From JAFALK01 sp042701975 (GTDB taxonomy: Bacteria > Pseudomonadota > Gammaproteobacteria > Burkholderiales > Burkholderiaceae_C): 64,000 bases of DNA. Below the pieces are notes generated by a model. The model saw only the letters and a list, made by a program, of their open reading frames with translations. It made no database searches and was not told the origin of the DNA. The stretch covers positions 3,286,001 to 3,350,000 of the forward strand of contig CP170561.1 in the NCBI GenBank assembly GCA_042701975.1, in the 5' to 3' direction. Every line of letters starts with the position of its first letter. Position 1 is the stretch's first letter. The position numbers were made by a program, and so were the translations under genes. Shown piece by piece: positions 17,200 to 25,561 of the stretch.

Positions 17200-18276
17200 A
17201 TGCCCGCTGCCAACACCCACCGCATCGCCGTCATCCCCGGAGACGGCATCGGCAAGGAAGTGATGCCCGAAGGCCTGCGCGTGCTCGAAGCCGCGGCGCA
17301 GCGTTTCAACATCGGCCTGGAGCTCCAGCACATCGACTGGGCCAGCTGCGACTACTACACCCAGACCGGCGCCATGATGCCGGCCGACTGGAAGGCGCAG
17401 CTCGCCGGCGTGGATGCCATGTACTTCGGCGCCGTCGGCTGGCCAGAGACCGTGCCCGACAACGTCTCGTTGTGGGGCTCGCTGCTCAAGTTCCGCCGCG
17501 AGTTCGACCAATACGTGAACCTGCGCCCGGTGCGCCTCTTCGAAGGCGTGCCTTGCCCGCTGGCCGGGCGCAAGCCGGGCGAGATCGACTTCTTCATCGT
17601 GCGCGAGAACACCGAGGGCGAATACACCAACCTCGGCGGCAAGATCTTCGAGGGCACCGACCGCGAAGTCGTGATCCAGGAAAGCGTCTTCACTCGCCAC
17701 GGTGCCGATCGGGTGCTGCGTTATGCCTTCGAGCTTGCCAAGAAGCGCCAGCGCCGCAGCCTCACCGTGGCCACCAAGAGCAACGGCATCGCCATCAGCA
17801 TGCCCTGGTGGGATTCGCGCGCAGATGCCGTCCACGCCGATTTTCCCGAAGTCACGATGGACAAGCAGCACATCGACATCCTCACCGCTCGCTTCGTACT
17901 GCAGCCGCAGCGCTTCGACGTGGTCGTGGCCTCCAACCTGTTCGGCGACATCCTCTCCGACCTCGGCCCCGCCTGCACCGGCACCATCGGCCTGGCGCCT
18001 TCGGCCAACCTCAATCCGGACCGCCGCTTCCCTTCGCTGTTCGAGCCTGTACATGGCTCCGCCCCCGACATCTACGGCCGCAACATCGCCAACCCCGTGG
18101 CCATGATCTGGTCCGGCGCGCTGATGCTTGAATTCCTCGGCCACCACGCCGCACACAACGCCATCCTCTCCGCCATCGAAAAGGTCCTGGCCGAAGGCCC
18201 GCGCACGCCAGACCTGGGCGGCACGGCGAGCACCACCGAGATGGGCATGGCGATTGCGGCGCTCGTCTCTGGCTGA
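17200..18276 (+). CDS. Tartrate dehydrogenase/decarboxylase-type isopropylmalate dehydrogenase family enzyme
   Basis: A 358-aa NAD-dependent beta-decarboxylating dehydrogenase. The cytoplasmic fold is marked by IAVIPGDGIGKEVMPEGL at the start, the substrate-side RENTEGEY motif, the metal site NLFGDILSDLGP and the NAD site EPVHGSAPDIYGRNIANP. The NTEGEYTNLGG version and FGAVGWPETVPD fit tartrate/malate dehydrogenases (TtuC-like) better than LeuB. The ATG at 17200 follows GAGGAG. No leucine or tartrate genes are adjacent, so the substrate is inferred from family only. Confidence 0.88.
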   Translation: MPAANTHRIAVIPGDGIGKEVMPEGLRVLEAAAQRFNIGLELQHIDWASCDYYTQTGAMMPADWKAQLAGVDAMYFGAVGWPETVPDNVSLWGSLLKFRREFDQYVNLRPVRLFEGVPCPLAGRKPGEIDFFIVRENTEGEYTNLGGKIFEGTDREVVIQESVFTRHGADRVLRYAFELAKKRQRRSLTVATKSNGIAISMPWWDSRADAVHADFPEVTMDKQHIDILTARFVLQPQRFDVVVASNLFGDILSDLGPACTGTIGLAPSANLNPDRRFPSLFEPVHGSAPDIYGRNIANPVAMIWSGALMLEFLGHHAAHNAILSAIEKVLAEGPRTPDLGGTASTTEMGMAIAALVSG

Positions 18277-18290
18277 GGCTCTGCATCGCT

Positions 18291-18296
18291 TAGAAT
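18291..18296 (+). promoter_or_regulatory. Possible -10 box for ssrA
   Basis: TAGAAT lies 15 bases before the first base of tmRNA. No convincing -35 box was found. Confidence 0.35.
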
Positions 18297-18310
18297 GAAC
18301 ATCCCTTTCA

Positions 18311-18685
18311 GGGGCCGACCTGGTTTCGACGTGGGTACGGATCCGACGTAGGGCATGCCGAGCACCAGTCAGCTCGTTAATCCATCTGGAAACAAAGTAA
18401 CTGCAAACGACTCTACGTTCGCACTCGCTGCTTAATTGCAGTTGAGCTTCTCAACGGTTCGCTGATGGGCCGGGCCAGAGGTCGAAAGGCTGAAGGCTGA
18501 GAAGTCATTCACATCAGCTGGTTCCAGAGCGGGTCACTCGCCTTGGGATGAGATCAAGTGACTGGCGTCACAGGCAGCGTGCCACTGCGCGATCTGCGGC
18601 GTGAGATTCAAATCAGACGGCTAAGCATGTAGAACTATCCGGTGATGGCTTGCGGACGGGGGTTCAATTCCCCCCGGCTCCACCA
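18311..18685 (+). ncRNA. ssrA: tmRNA (SsrA)
   Basis: A 375-base one-piece tmRNA that rescues stalled ribosomes. The tRNA-like ends pair (GGGGCCG and CGGCTCC, then encoded ACCA), with GGTTCAATTCC as the T-arm. The tag frame begins at GCA 18403 and ends with TAA 18433-18435, coding ANDSTFALAA. The 3' end of ssrA is a frequent integration site, and the accessory region begins directly after it. Confidence 0.97.
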
Positions 18686-18716
18686 CTTAAGCATCCGGAG
18701 ATGTCCGGAGATGTCC

Positions 18717-18753
18717 AAAAGACCCAAGTAAATCAACTGCTTGGGTCTTTTTC
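18717..18753 (+). terminator. Rho-independent terminator after ssrA
   Basis: A perfect 12-bp stem AAAAGACCCAAG / CTTGGGTCTTTT with an 11-base loop, followed by TTCTTT. A short tandem repeat (TCCGGAGATG twice, 18694-18713) lies between tmRNA and this hairpin. Confidence 0.85.
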
Positions 18754-18903
18754 TTTGTCTGGTCGTAGGGTGCCCGACGCGGCATGGTATGTGAGAGGCG
18801 CAGTGAACCGCACAAGGTGGGCTATAGGGTCATGAAGGTGACCTGCCCGGATTCTTCGAGACACTGATTCCAAGAGAAGATGGCTCCATCCCCCGAGGAG
18901 CCC

Positions 18904-19293
18904 ATGAAGAAGAGTCGATTCACGGAAGAGCAAATGGTCGCGATCCTGCGCGAGGCAGACCGCACCACGGTGGCCGAGACGGCCAAGAAGCACAAGGTCA
19001 GCGAACCCACCATCTACGCATGGCGGAAGCACTTCGGCCAGCTTGAGGTGGCGGACGTCAAGCGGCTCAAGGCGCTGGAGCTGGAGAACAACCGGCTCAA
19101 GAAGCTTCTGGCCGAGGCCACGCTGGACAACGCCATCCTGAAGGAAATCAACGCAAAAAATGTATGGTCCGCCCCGCGTTTGCAAGACTTCAGGCATCGG
19201 CAAGTCAGCTCGCACAAATGTATTCGGCCTCTCGCGAGTGGACTGCTGTTGCAGCCAGGCCGTGATGAGATTCGCACGCAACGTCCCCAATAA
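18904..19293 (+). pseudogene. IS3 family transposase OrfA, 3' end replaced by IS110 insertion
   Basis: The first 86 residues are a normal OrfA: HTH (RFTEEQMVAILREAD; HKVSEPTIYAWRKHFG) and leucine zipper (LKALELENNRLKKLLAEATL). The native frame ends at the A-run at 19155-19160; the remaining 43 residues are read from the IS110-family element. Removing that element restores a typical INAKKW-stop ending overlapping OrfB. The ATG at 18904 follows GAGGAG. Confidence 0.85.
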
Positions 19294-20541
19294 ATGGAAC
19301 GGGCTCAAGGCCCGCTTTTTTGGCCGGGTTTACGTCGCGTCGATCTACTGTTTTGCCATCAACCTAGAGTCGAGCAAGCTACGCTGGGTGTTCTCAAATG
19401 GTGTCGATCGCCGTTTCAGTTGGCGGCACTGATCGCCTGCGGAAGCCGGCGCTCATAGAGGGTCCCCGGCTTGGTCAGGATGACCCACGCAATCCGCGCC
19501 AGCTTGTTGGCCAAGGCCACGACGACCTTGTTGTGATGCATTCGGCCAGCCAGCCCAGTGATCCAGGTGCCGAGCCGGTCGTTGGTCCGATCCAGATGCA
19601 TGACGCAGGATCTGGCGCCATGAATCAGGAGTCGGCGGAGGTAGTTGTTGCCGCGCTTGCTGATGCCCATGAGATGCGTCTTGCCGCCGGTTGAATACTC
19701 AGCTGGCGTCAAGCCGATCCAAGCGGCGAGATCACGAGCGCGCTTGAACTGCTTGCCAGCACCAACCGCAGCAACGATGGCGGAGGCGGTCAGAGCGCCG
19801 ATGCCAGGGACTGACGCCAGTCTTCGAGCCATATCGGATGCCGCCGCAGCAGCGTGAATCTTCTGGTTCAGGCACTCGATCTCCTTCTCCACCTCGCCCA
19901 GATGCCTGGACAGATCGCCCAGCAATTCCCGAAGCGCCGGTGTGAGATCGTTGGCGGTGTCGGCCAGCACGCCGGGAAGGGACGCTTTGAAGCATCCGAC
20001 CCCCTGGCGCATTCCGATCCCGAATTCCAGGCAGTAGGCCCGCATCTGGTTGATCAGGCGGGTGCGCGTGGAGACGAGCAATTCACGGCTGCGATGGAGA
20101 AACTGAAGCTCAACCTGCTCATGGTGCTTGACCTGCACGAAGCGCATAGTGGGCCGGCTCACGGCCTCCGCGATCGCCATCGCATCGACGGTGTCGTTCT
20201 TGTTGGACTTGACGAACGGTTTGACGAATTGGGCCGGGATGATCCTGACGTCATGCCCCAGCTGCGCGAGCTTCCTGGCGAGCCATTGGGAGCCTGGGCA
20301 GGCTTCCATGCCGACGCGCGCAGCAGGAATGTTCACAAAGAACGCCACCACACCTGCGCGGTTGAGCTTCGCCTTCTTGACGGGTGCTCCGCCGGCATCC
20401 AGGCCGATGACATGGAACCAAGTCTTCCCGAGATCAATTCCGTAGATGACGGCGATCTTGTCGTCCTTGCTCATGATGGTCTCCTGTGAAAGCGAAAGCC
20501 TCAACATACGCCCTAGGAGCGGGGCGGACCATCTCATTAAT
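19161..20541 (-). mobile_element. IS110 family insertion sequence inside the IS3 orfA/orfB junction
   Basis: The element is bounded by 14-bp perfect subterminal inverted repeats, ATGGTCCGCCCCGC at 19164-19177 and its complement at 20519-20532, as seen in IS1111-type members of the IS110 family. The outer limits are approximate to a few bases because TG occurs at both junctions. About 240 bases between the left end and the transposase stop hold no gene. Confidence 0.82.
19416..20474 (-). CDS. IS110 family transposase (DEDD)
   Basis: A 352-aa transposase. The N-terminal RuvC-like DEDD domain shows IYGIDLGKTWFHVIGLD, VGMEACPGSQWLARKL and KNDTVDAMAIAEA; the C-terminal IS116/110/902 domain shows LASVPGIGALTASAIVAAVG and FLTPAEYSTGG-type sequence. 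It appears intact and may be active. The ATG at 20474 gives MSKDDKIAVIYG; the upstream extension of the frame would read through the terminal repeat. Confidence 0.92.
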   Translation of the reverse strand: MSKDDKIAVIYGIDLGKTWFHVIGLDAGGAPVKKAKLNRAGVVAFFVNIPAARVGMEACPGSQWLARKLAQLGHDVRIIPAQFVKPFVKSNKNDTVDAMAIAEAVSRPTMRFVQVKHHEQVELQFLHRSRELLVSTRTRLINQMRAYCLEFGIGMRQGVGCFKASLPGVLADTANDLTPALRELLGDLSRHLGEVEKEIECLNQKIHAAAAASDMARRLASVPGIGALTASAIVAAVGAGKQFKRARDLAAWIGLTPAEYSTGGKTHLMGISKRGNNYLRRLLIHGARSCVMHLDRTNDRLGTWITGLAGRMHHNKVVVALANKLARIAWVILTKPGTLYERRLPQAISAAN

Positions 20542-21385
20542 GGTGAGCCCGCTGGCTCGGCGCGAGCAACTGGCCTTCGTGCGCGCACGGGGTCTGAGTC
20601 TGCGCCGGGCTTGCGGGCTGCTTGGCATGTCACGCTCCACGCCCAGTTACGAGCCGCGCCTGCCGGCTAAGGATGCGCCGGTGCTCGCTGCGATGAAGGA
20701 GCTGTCTGCGCTGTACCCGCGCTACGGCTACCGACGCATTCGCATCTTCTTGCGCCGCAAAGGGTTCGAGCTGAGCTGGTCGCGCACGCATCGTCTCTGG
20801 CGTCAGGCCGGATTGCTCGTGCCCAGGAAGCGGCCTCGCAAGCGCATTGCCTCCGTGCGCCCGCGAATCCACACCCCCTTCAAAGCCAACATGGTCTGGG
20901 CCTATGACTTCGTCTTCGACACCACCGCCTGCGGCCAGCAGATCAAGTGCCTGACAGTGGTGGACGAGTACACCCGAGAGTGCCTGGCTATCGACGTGGC
21001 GGGTGCGATCCGATCCAAGCGCGTGATCGAAGTGCTCTCGCGTTTGATCAGCTTGCACGGGGCACCGCTGTTCATGCGTTCCGACAACGGCCCTGAGTTC
21101 GTCAGCCAGGCCATCTTGGAATGGATATCGAGCGCCGGCATCGCCACCGTGCTGAACGATCCTGGCAAGCCTTGGCAGAACGGCACCGACGAGAGCTTCA
21201 ACGGCAAGTTCCGCGATGAGTGTCTGTCCATCGAGTGGTTCCGCTCGCGCCGCGAAGCTGCCATCCTGATCGAAGCTTGGCGCAACCACTACAACGAGGT
21301 CCGTCCGCACAGCAGCCTGCAATACTTGACCCCGGTGGAGTTCAAACAGCAACTCCGCCAAGACCTGCAACCCGCCGTCTTCTAG
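20540..21385 (+). CDS. IS3 family transposase OrfB (DDE integrase core)
   Basis: A 281-aa catalytic part with the rve integrase core: WAYDFVFD (first D), MRSDNGPEF (second D) and DESFNGKFRDE (E) are all present, with the C-terminal RPHSSLQYLTPVEF. The ATG at 20540 starts MVSPLARREQ, the usual OrfB opening in the IS407 group. It is normally expressed as an OrfAB fusion by -1 frameshift; the IS110-family insertion has removed that link. Confidence 0.9.
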   Translation: MVSPLARREQLAFVRARGLSLRRACGLLGMSRSTPSYEPRLPAKDAPVLAAMKELSALYPRYGYRRIRIFLRRKGFELSWSRTHRLWRQAGLLVPRKRPRKRIASVRPRIHTPFKANMVWAYDFVFDTTACGQQIKCLTVVDEYTRECLAIDVAGAIRSKRVIEVLSRLISLHGAPLFMRSDNGPEFVSQAILEWISSAGIATVLNDPGKPWQNGTDESFNGKFRDECLSIEWFRSRREAAILIEAWRNHYNEVRPHSSLQYLTPVEFKQQLRQDLQPAVF

Positions 21386-21565
21386 GAATAACTGTCTCGA
21401 TTAAACCGAGCAGGTCAAGGCCTTGTTGGCGCACAGGTCCCGCACTGCCATTTATCCCGAACGAAGCAAATCGTCCATGGTGCTGCCGACACGGCCGGAG
21501 GAAATGAGTCGAACGGATTGAATGCCCGAATTTAAAGCATCGTCGATTCCGCAACGACGGCACGC

Positions 21566-22423
21566 TTACTCACAAATTTCAAATGCGTCGGAAAAGGCAC
21601 TGAAGGGAATCCTCGCAGATTCCCAAGTTGCACGTCCGCAGTCCAGAGGGACGTGCTGGAGCATCGTCTCGGTCTGAATGATTGCTAGCTTGGGCTTATC
21701 GGTGTGCTTCACATCCCAAAAATAGAAGGCGTGCGACTCGGACTCCTTCGCCATTTCCCACTCATTGCGCGTAAACGTTGCAATGCCTGCCACGCCTTGG
21801 GTCGAAGTCTTCACTTCAATCGTCAATTGCTTCGGATTGAAAGAATCGACCACCGAGAGCACGTCGTATCCGTCGGCATTGTTGTCGATGGACACCCAGG
21901 TGGGCTGCCTGCCTGTCCTTGTGGTTTCAAACTTTAGAGTGAGCCGCTCTCCAAGCCTGCCAATCGCCGTAAATTTGTCATCGCGTTGTCCCCGAGCACG
22001 CGCAGCAAGCGCGTCCCAGAAAGCCACCGCCGCATCATCCGTACCACTCGCAAGCCCGGCTTCAACAAAGACCTGGGCGATCTGACTTCCGGCAAAACTC
22101 AATACGCGACTACGACCAAAGCTCGCGTTCTGAACCCAACTTGGATGCTCTATGTCGATGTAGTCAAGCAAGGCTTGGCGTAGCTGAGCTTCGTAGCCAT
22201 AGATCGCCAGCAAACGCTCCCCGCCCGGAGTGAGCTGCGCTCTTCCATCCGCGCCAGTCTGCAGCCAGTTCAGAGCCTGCGCTGTCTCCACAACCCTCTG
22301 GGAAGGTAGCCCACCGAGGTATGCGAACGAGCACTTGATCTCGGCAAAGGTAAGCTGTTGCCGGGTCGCTAGGGTCAGTAACTCAAAGCAGCCCTGGGCC
22401 AAACCCGGTGAGAACCCGATCAC
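21566..22423 (-). CDS. DUF3883-type PD-(D/E)XK nuclease-like protein
   Basis: A 285-aa protein, last gene of the five-gene cassette. The C-terminal half matches the DUF3883 pattern: GRLGERLTLKFE, then GYDVLS, IEVKTS and FTRNEWEMAKESESHAFYF. Asp187, Glu203 and Lys205 form a D...ExK set, suggesting an active nuclease of the restriction endonuclease-like superfamily. The N-terminal half is helical and may be a winged-helix DNA-binding part (LTPGGERLLAIYG). The GTG start overlaps the helicase stop by 4 bases. Catalysis is inferred from motifs only. Confidence 0.8.
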   Translation of the reverse strand: MIGFSPGLAQGCFELLTLATRQQLTFAEIKCSFAYLGGLPSQRVVETAQALNWLQTGADGRAQLTPGGERLLAIYGYEAQLRQALLDYIDIEHPSWVQNASFGRSRVLSFAGSQIAQVFVEAGLASGTDDAAVAFWDALAARARGQRDDKFTAIGRLGERLTLKFETTRTGRQPTWVSIDNNADGYDVLSVVDSFNPKQLTIEVKTSTQGVAGIATFTRNEWEMAKESESHAFYFWDVKHTDKPKLAIIQTETMLQHVPLDCGRATWESARIPFSAFSDAFEICE

Positions 22424-24246
22424 ACACTCCCTCCATTGAAGTCCTTGAGGAGAGCTTCAATATCTTCTGGTGAGAGTCCGGTGCTGTAGTCCTCATAGTC
22501 CTCAATGTCAGTAGGATCTAAGGCAATAGGATCCGGCCTCAGCGCTGAGTCCTCCAGCGCCTCGGCCATTGCGCCAATCTTGAGGCCGAGCCGTAGACGA
22601 ACAGTCTCATCTACAGAGTCAATACATTCGACAATCTCAACAATCGTTTTTTGCTCAGCTGGCAAACCAAACCGATGGATGCGGTCCTCCGACTGCAAGT
22701 AGTGGGCGGCGTTAAAAGTGCGATCCAGGTACAGGGCATGATGGCACACACGATGCAGACTCACCCCCTCGCTCGCGGCCGCCGGATTCGCAACCATGAC
22801 TCTTACATTGGGATCGTCATGGAAAAGCTTAATCTTGCCTTCACGGGTCTCATCATCATCTTCCTCGCCCGCATCAACTCCGCCATGGATGTAGACGGCC
22901 CCTAAGTCAGCGAGCCTCTGGGCGATGTATTCAACGTTTCTGACGAACGATGACCAAATAAGGACCTTGTGACCCTCACGAGCAAGCTGTCTAGCTCTTT
23001 TCAGCACGTACTTGAGCTTCGGTCCATCACCTTCCGCGAGGACCGCTGACAGAAGGTCGGGATGAGCGAAACCTATTTCGGATGACAGAAGAGCAGGGTT
23101 CGAAACGAACTGAAGAAGTCTCGCGACTGAGCGCCCGAGACTGCGGAAAGCCTGCCTACTTCGCGTATTGAGGGCCGTAGCTGCTTCTCTCGACACCTCG
23201 AACTTCATGAGCTTGTAGAGCTCGCACTGCATAGGCGCCATCGAGAGCGGAATCATGACCCGGTCAACGGGCGGCAGACCCAATTCGGTCTTATTTGTCC
23301 GAACATATATAGGCTTGATGAGCTCGACTACCGTGTCCGCATTGGCAGGTATCTCTGGATAGAGGAACGCAAACTGTGGTATCAAGTCTTCGGTACTCTG
23401 CGGCATCGGAGTACCGGACATGATCAGCTTGCCAACGGGTAGATGAGCGAGTCCTAGCGCTGCGCGCGCAGTCTGCTTGCCCACGCCACTCTTGATCCGA
23501 TGGCTTTCATCCAGAAAGACGTGAGTCTTGAACTGCGCAATGTGTGCGGAAAGCAAATCGGGCACTCGCGCGAGTTGCTGATAGGTGATGAGCATCCACC
23601 TCGGATCTTCCTCGAGCAGCTTCGCGATCTTCTCTTTACCACCACGCAGACGAGTGAATTGGATCTTCAAGTGAGGCATGCAGGCTTCTATCTGCTCGTC
23701 CCATGCGGCAAAGGCATTTTTGGGTGCGATCACGAGCAGGCGCTCGTCCTCGTTGGCGCGGAAAAAGAATGTCGCTAGTGCCTCAGTCGTCTTACCAGCG
23801 CCAGGGACAGAGAATGTGGCGGCTGCAGGCAGCGCGGCAATACGACTGACGTTACGAGCTTGCTTGTCCGTGAGATCACGCGAGAAGCCAAGCATGGCGA
23901 GTTTTGATCTCAACTCACCATTGTCTATAGCGTGCGCGCGCATAGCGAGCTGATACCCATCGCTGGCTCGACGGGATTGCTTCAAAAGCGCGACCGCCTC
24001 TGCGCTAACCCCCAGAGAGCTGCCCGGCAGAAGCTCGTAGCCAGCGCAGACTTCTCCGAAGCGATTGCGTAGCGCTATGAAATTCCACCAAGGCAACGTC
24101 AGGGTAAGCGCGGCTTCTTGTCTTGCATCGTCTGTGGAATCCAGGATCAGTCGCTTGATGACGTCGAACCAAGGAGCCGATTCATCGGCGGCGGCCCATG
24201 TCAGCGTCGCCCGTCGGTCCACATCACGATAGTCAATGCTTAGCAT
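22420..24246 (-). CDS. SNF2-family DEAD-like helicase/translocase
   Basis: A 608-aa superfamily 2 ATPase. Walker A is SVPGAGKT (residues 146-153), Walker B/DEAH is LDESH (245-249), motif III is MSGTP, and the C-terminal RecA domain shows VLIWSSFVRNVEYIAQRL, ASEGVSLHR and SEDRIHRFG (519-527). The layout is SNF2/RapA-like: dsDNA translocation more than strand separation. It has a 120-residue N-terminal domain of unknown function. Start and stop overlap both neighbours, so it belongs to the same operon as the methyltransferase and the nuclease. Confidence 0.9.
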   Translation of the reverse strand: MLSIDYRDVDRRATLTWAAADESAPWFDVIKRLILDSTDDARQEAALTLTLPWWNFIALRNRFGEVCAGYELLPGSSLGVSAEAVALLKQSRRASDGYQLAMRAHAIDNGELRSKLAMLGFSRDLTDKQARNVSRIAALPAAATFSVPGAGKTTEALATFFFRANEDERLLVIAPKNAFAAWDEQIEACMPHLKIQFTRLRGGKEKIAKLLEEDPRWMLITYQQLARVPDLLSAHIAQFKTHVFLDESHRIKSGVGKQTARAALGLAHLPVGKLIMSGTPMPQSTEDLIPQFAFLYPEIPANADTVVELIKPIYVRTNKTELGLPPVDRVMIPLSMAPMQCELYKLMKFEVSREAATALNTRSRQAFRSLGRSVARLLQFVSNPALLSSEIGFAHPDLLSAVLAEGDGPKLKYVLKRARQLAREGHKVLIWSSFVRNVEYIAQRLADLGAVYIHGGVDAGEEDDDETREGKIKLFHDDPNVRVMVANPAAASEGVSLHRVCHHALYLDRTFNAAHYLQSEDRIHRFGLPAEQKTIVEIVECIDSVDETVRLRLGLKIGAMAEALEDSALRPDPIALDPTDIEDYEDYSTGLSPEDIEALLKDFNGGSV

Positions 24247-25561
24247 GCTGCTCTACGAAAGCGCGGATCTTGTCCGCATGCGCCTGGATGGCTTCTAGCT
24301 GCTTGATAACTCCATCGCGCTTGGCCTCTGGGCGCAGGCCGTCCCTTACGGCAGCAGCCAGCGCTGCTTGCGCCTTGGCACAACAATCCAAAAGGTAGTT
24401 GGCACTCTTGGCTTCTTTCTGGAGTTGCCGCTGGCTCTCGATGACCTCCACGATGATCTTGCGCGCGGCATCTACGTTCTCGGGCTTCTGTATCTCTTGA
24501 GCCAGCGGTAGGTCTCTAGGGTCCTCACCCGCCGCTGGAGGTGCTCCGCCAAAGAGGTCGGCCAAACCTTCGTTGGTTGGCTTCGCAGGCGCGACTTTGA
24601 AGGCATCCAGCAGTTTGGCGCGAACCTCATCGATGCTTTCCAGCACTGCGGGTATAGCATCGTAAAGACGGCCGCCTGCTTCTTCCGGCTTGTCGATCAG
24701 GATGAATGCAGCCTCTTTGAAAACCTGTTGCTTGCCCACGCTGGATATCTTTCCCCTGGCGGCCACGATCTTCTTGAAAGCAAACTCAGAGTCTGAAACC
24801 ATCGACCAGTGATCTGCCTTGGCGCGAGATTTCAAGAACTCTTCAGCATACGCCCGCATATCAAAGAGCAGCTCGACTTCCGACTCTTTCAAGTCGTAGA
24901 GCTCAGCAAGTTCTTTGTTCGAGAAGTTATCTCGCCGCTGCTTTGCCAACATCATGTTGGCTTGCGCGTCCCAGCTGTAGTCAGCCCGGATGTCCTTGGT
25001 GATCTGGAGCCTGGCCTCCAGACGGTCGATTTCCTTTTCCTCACAGTGAGGCAAAACTGCAATGTCGATATGCTGAAAGTGCCCGTACTTGCCCGGCTCC
25101 TTGTGCAAAAGCTCCCGCCAGGTGGCAAGGCGACGGTTGCCGTTGACAACAAAGCCGTTTTCATCGAGCAAGATGGGATTGACCTGCTGATTTCCGGTGT
25201 CGTCAAAGAATCCAGCCAGATCTGCTTGCTTGGCTAGCTGAAGTAGTAGGTTGTGTTGAGCCTCTTGGGCGTCCCAAAGCTCTGGATCTCCGCCGAACAT
25301 GTCCGCGCGAGTCTTCGGGTTCTTTGCCATGAACTCCGCTTGCAAGGATGCCGTACGGCCGTTGACCAAACGATATTTGGGCAAATCGATAGGTACGCGG
25401 ACGATGGGAATGTCTAACGTCCTACCTTGGAACACTACCCGTTCGGTGGCGCCAGAGGGCTTGGCGAGGAGCTTGGTGAACTCTGCGGTCCGCTTGGGCT
25501 TGGGCCAACCAAAGCGCGCGCCGGCAACTACTTGTTTGGACTGTTGATCGGTCATGCTCAC
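24233..25561 (-). CDS. ParB/sulfiredoxin-like domain protein of the modification cassette
   Basis: A 442-aa protein. The segment NPILLDENGFVVNGNRRLA around residues 128-146 matches the ParB/Srx box (GNRR), preceded by a beta-rich part with VPIDLPKYRLVNGRT. The middle has an HTH-like pattern (FSNKELAELYDLKESEVELL) as in ParB partners, and the C-terminal third is helical with a Pro/Ala linker (LFGGAPPAAGEDP). It starts at GTG 25561, overlapping the upstream stop (ATG 25555 is an alternative), and overlaps the helicase by 14 bases. No ParA is nearby, so a role in plasmid partition is unlikely; a DNA-scanning or nuclease role is inference. Confidence 0.75.
   Translation of the reverse strand: MSMTDQQSKQVVAGARFGWPKPKRTAEFTKLLAKPSGATERVVFQGRTLDIPIVRVPIDLPKYRLVNGRTASLQAEFMAKNPKTRADMFGGDPELWDAQEAQHNLLLQLAKQADLAGFFDDTGNQQVNPILLDENGFVVNGNRRLATWRELLHKEPGKYGHFQHIDIAVLPHCEEKEIDRLEARLQITKDIRADYSWDAQANMMLAKQRRDNFSNKELAELYDLKESEVELLFDMRAYAEEFLKSRAKADHWSMVSDSEFAFKKIVAARGKISSVGKQQVFKEAAFILIDKPEEAGGRLYDAIPAVLESIDEVRAKLLDAFKVAPAKPTNEGLADLFGGAPPAAGEDPRDLPLAQEIQKPENVDAARKIIVEVIESQRQLQKEAKSANYLLDCCAKAQAALAAAVRDGLRPEAKRDGVIKQLEAIQAHADKIRAFVEQHAKH

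Larger units (their letters stand above)
18839..21417 (+). mobile_element. IS3 family (IS407/IS51-like) insertion sequence, interrupted
   Basis: Terminal inverted repeats are visible: TGACCTGCCCGGATTC at the left and, in complement, TGACCTGCTCGGTTTA at the right, with matches continuing through CGAGACA. AAGG occurs just outside both ends (18835-18838 and, with a one-base offset, 21417-21420), a possible target duplication. OrfA and OrfB lie inside but are separated by an IS110-family element, so transposition by its own frameshifted OrfAB is presumably lost. Confidence 0.88.
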
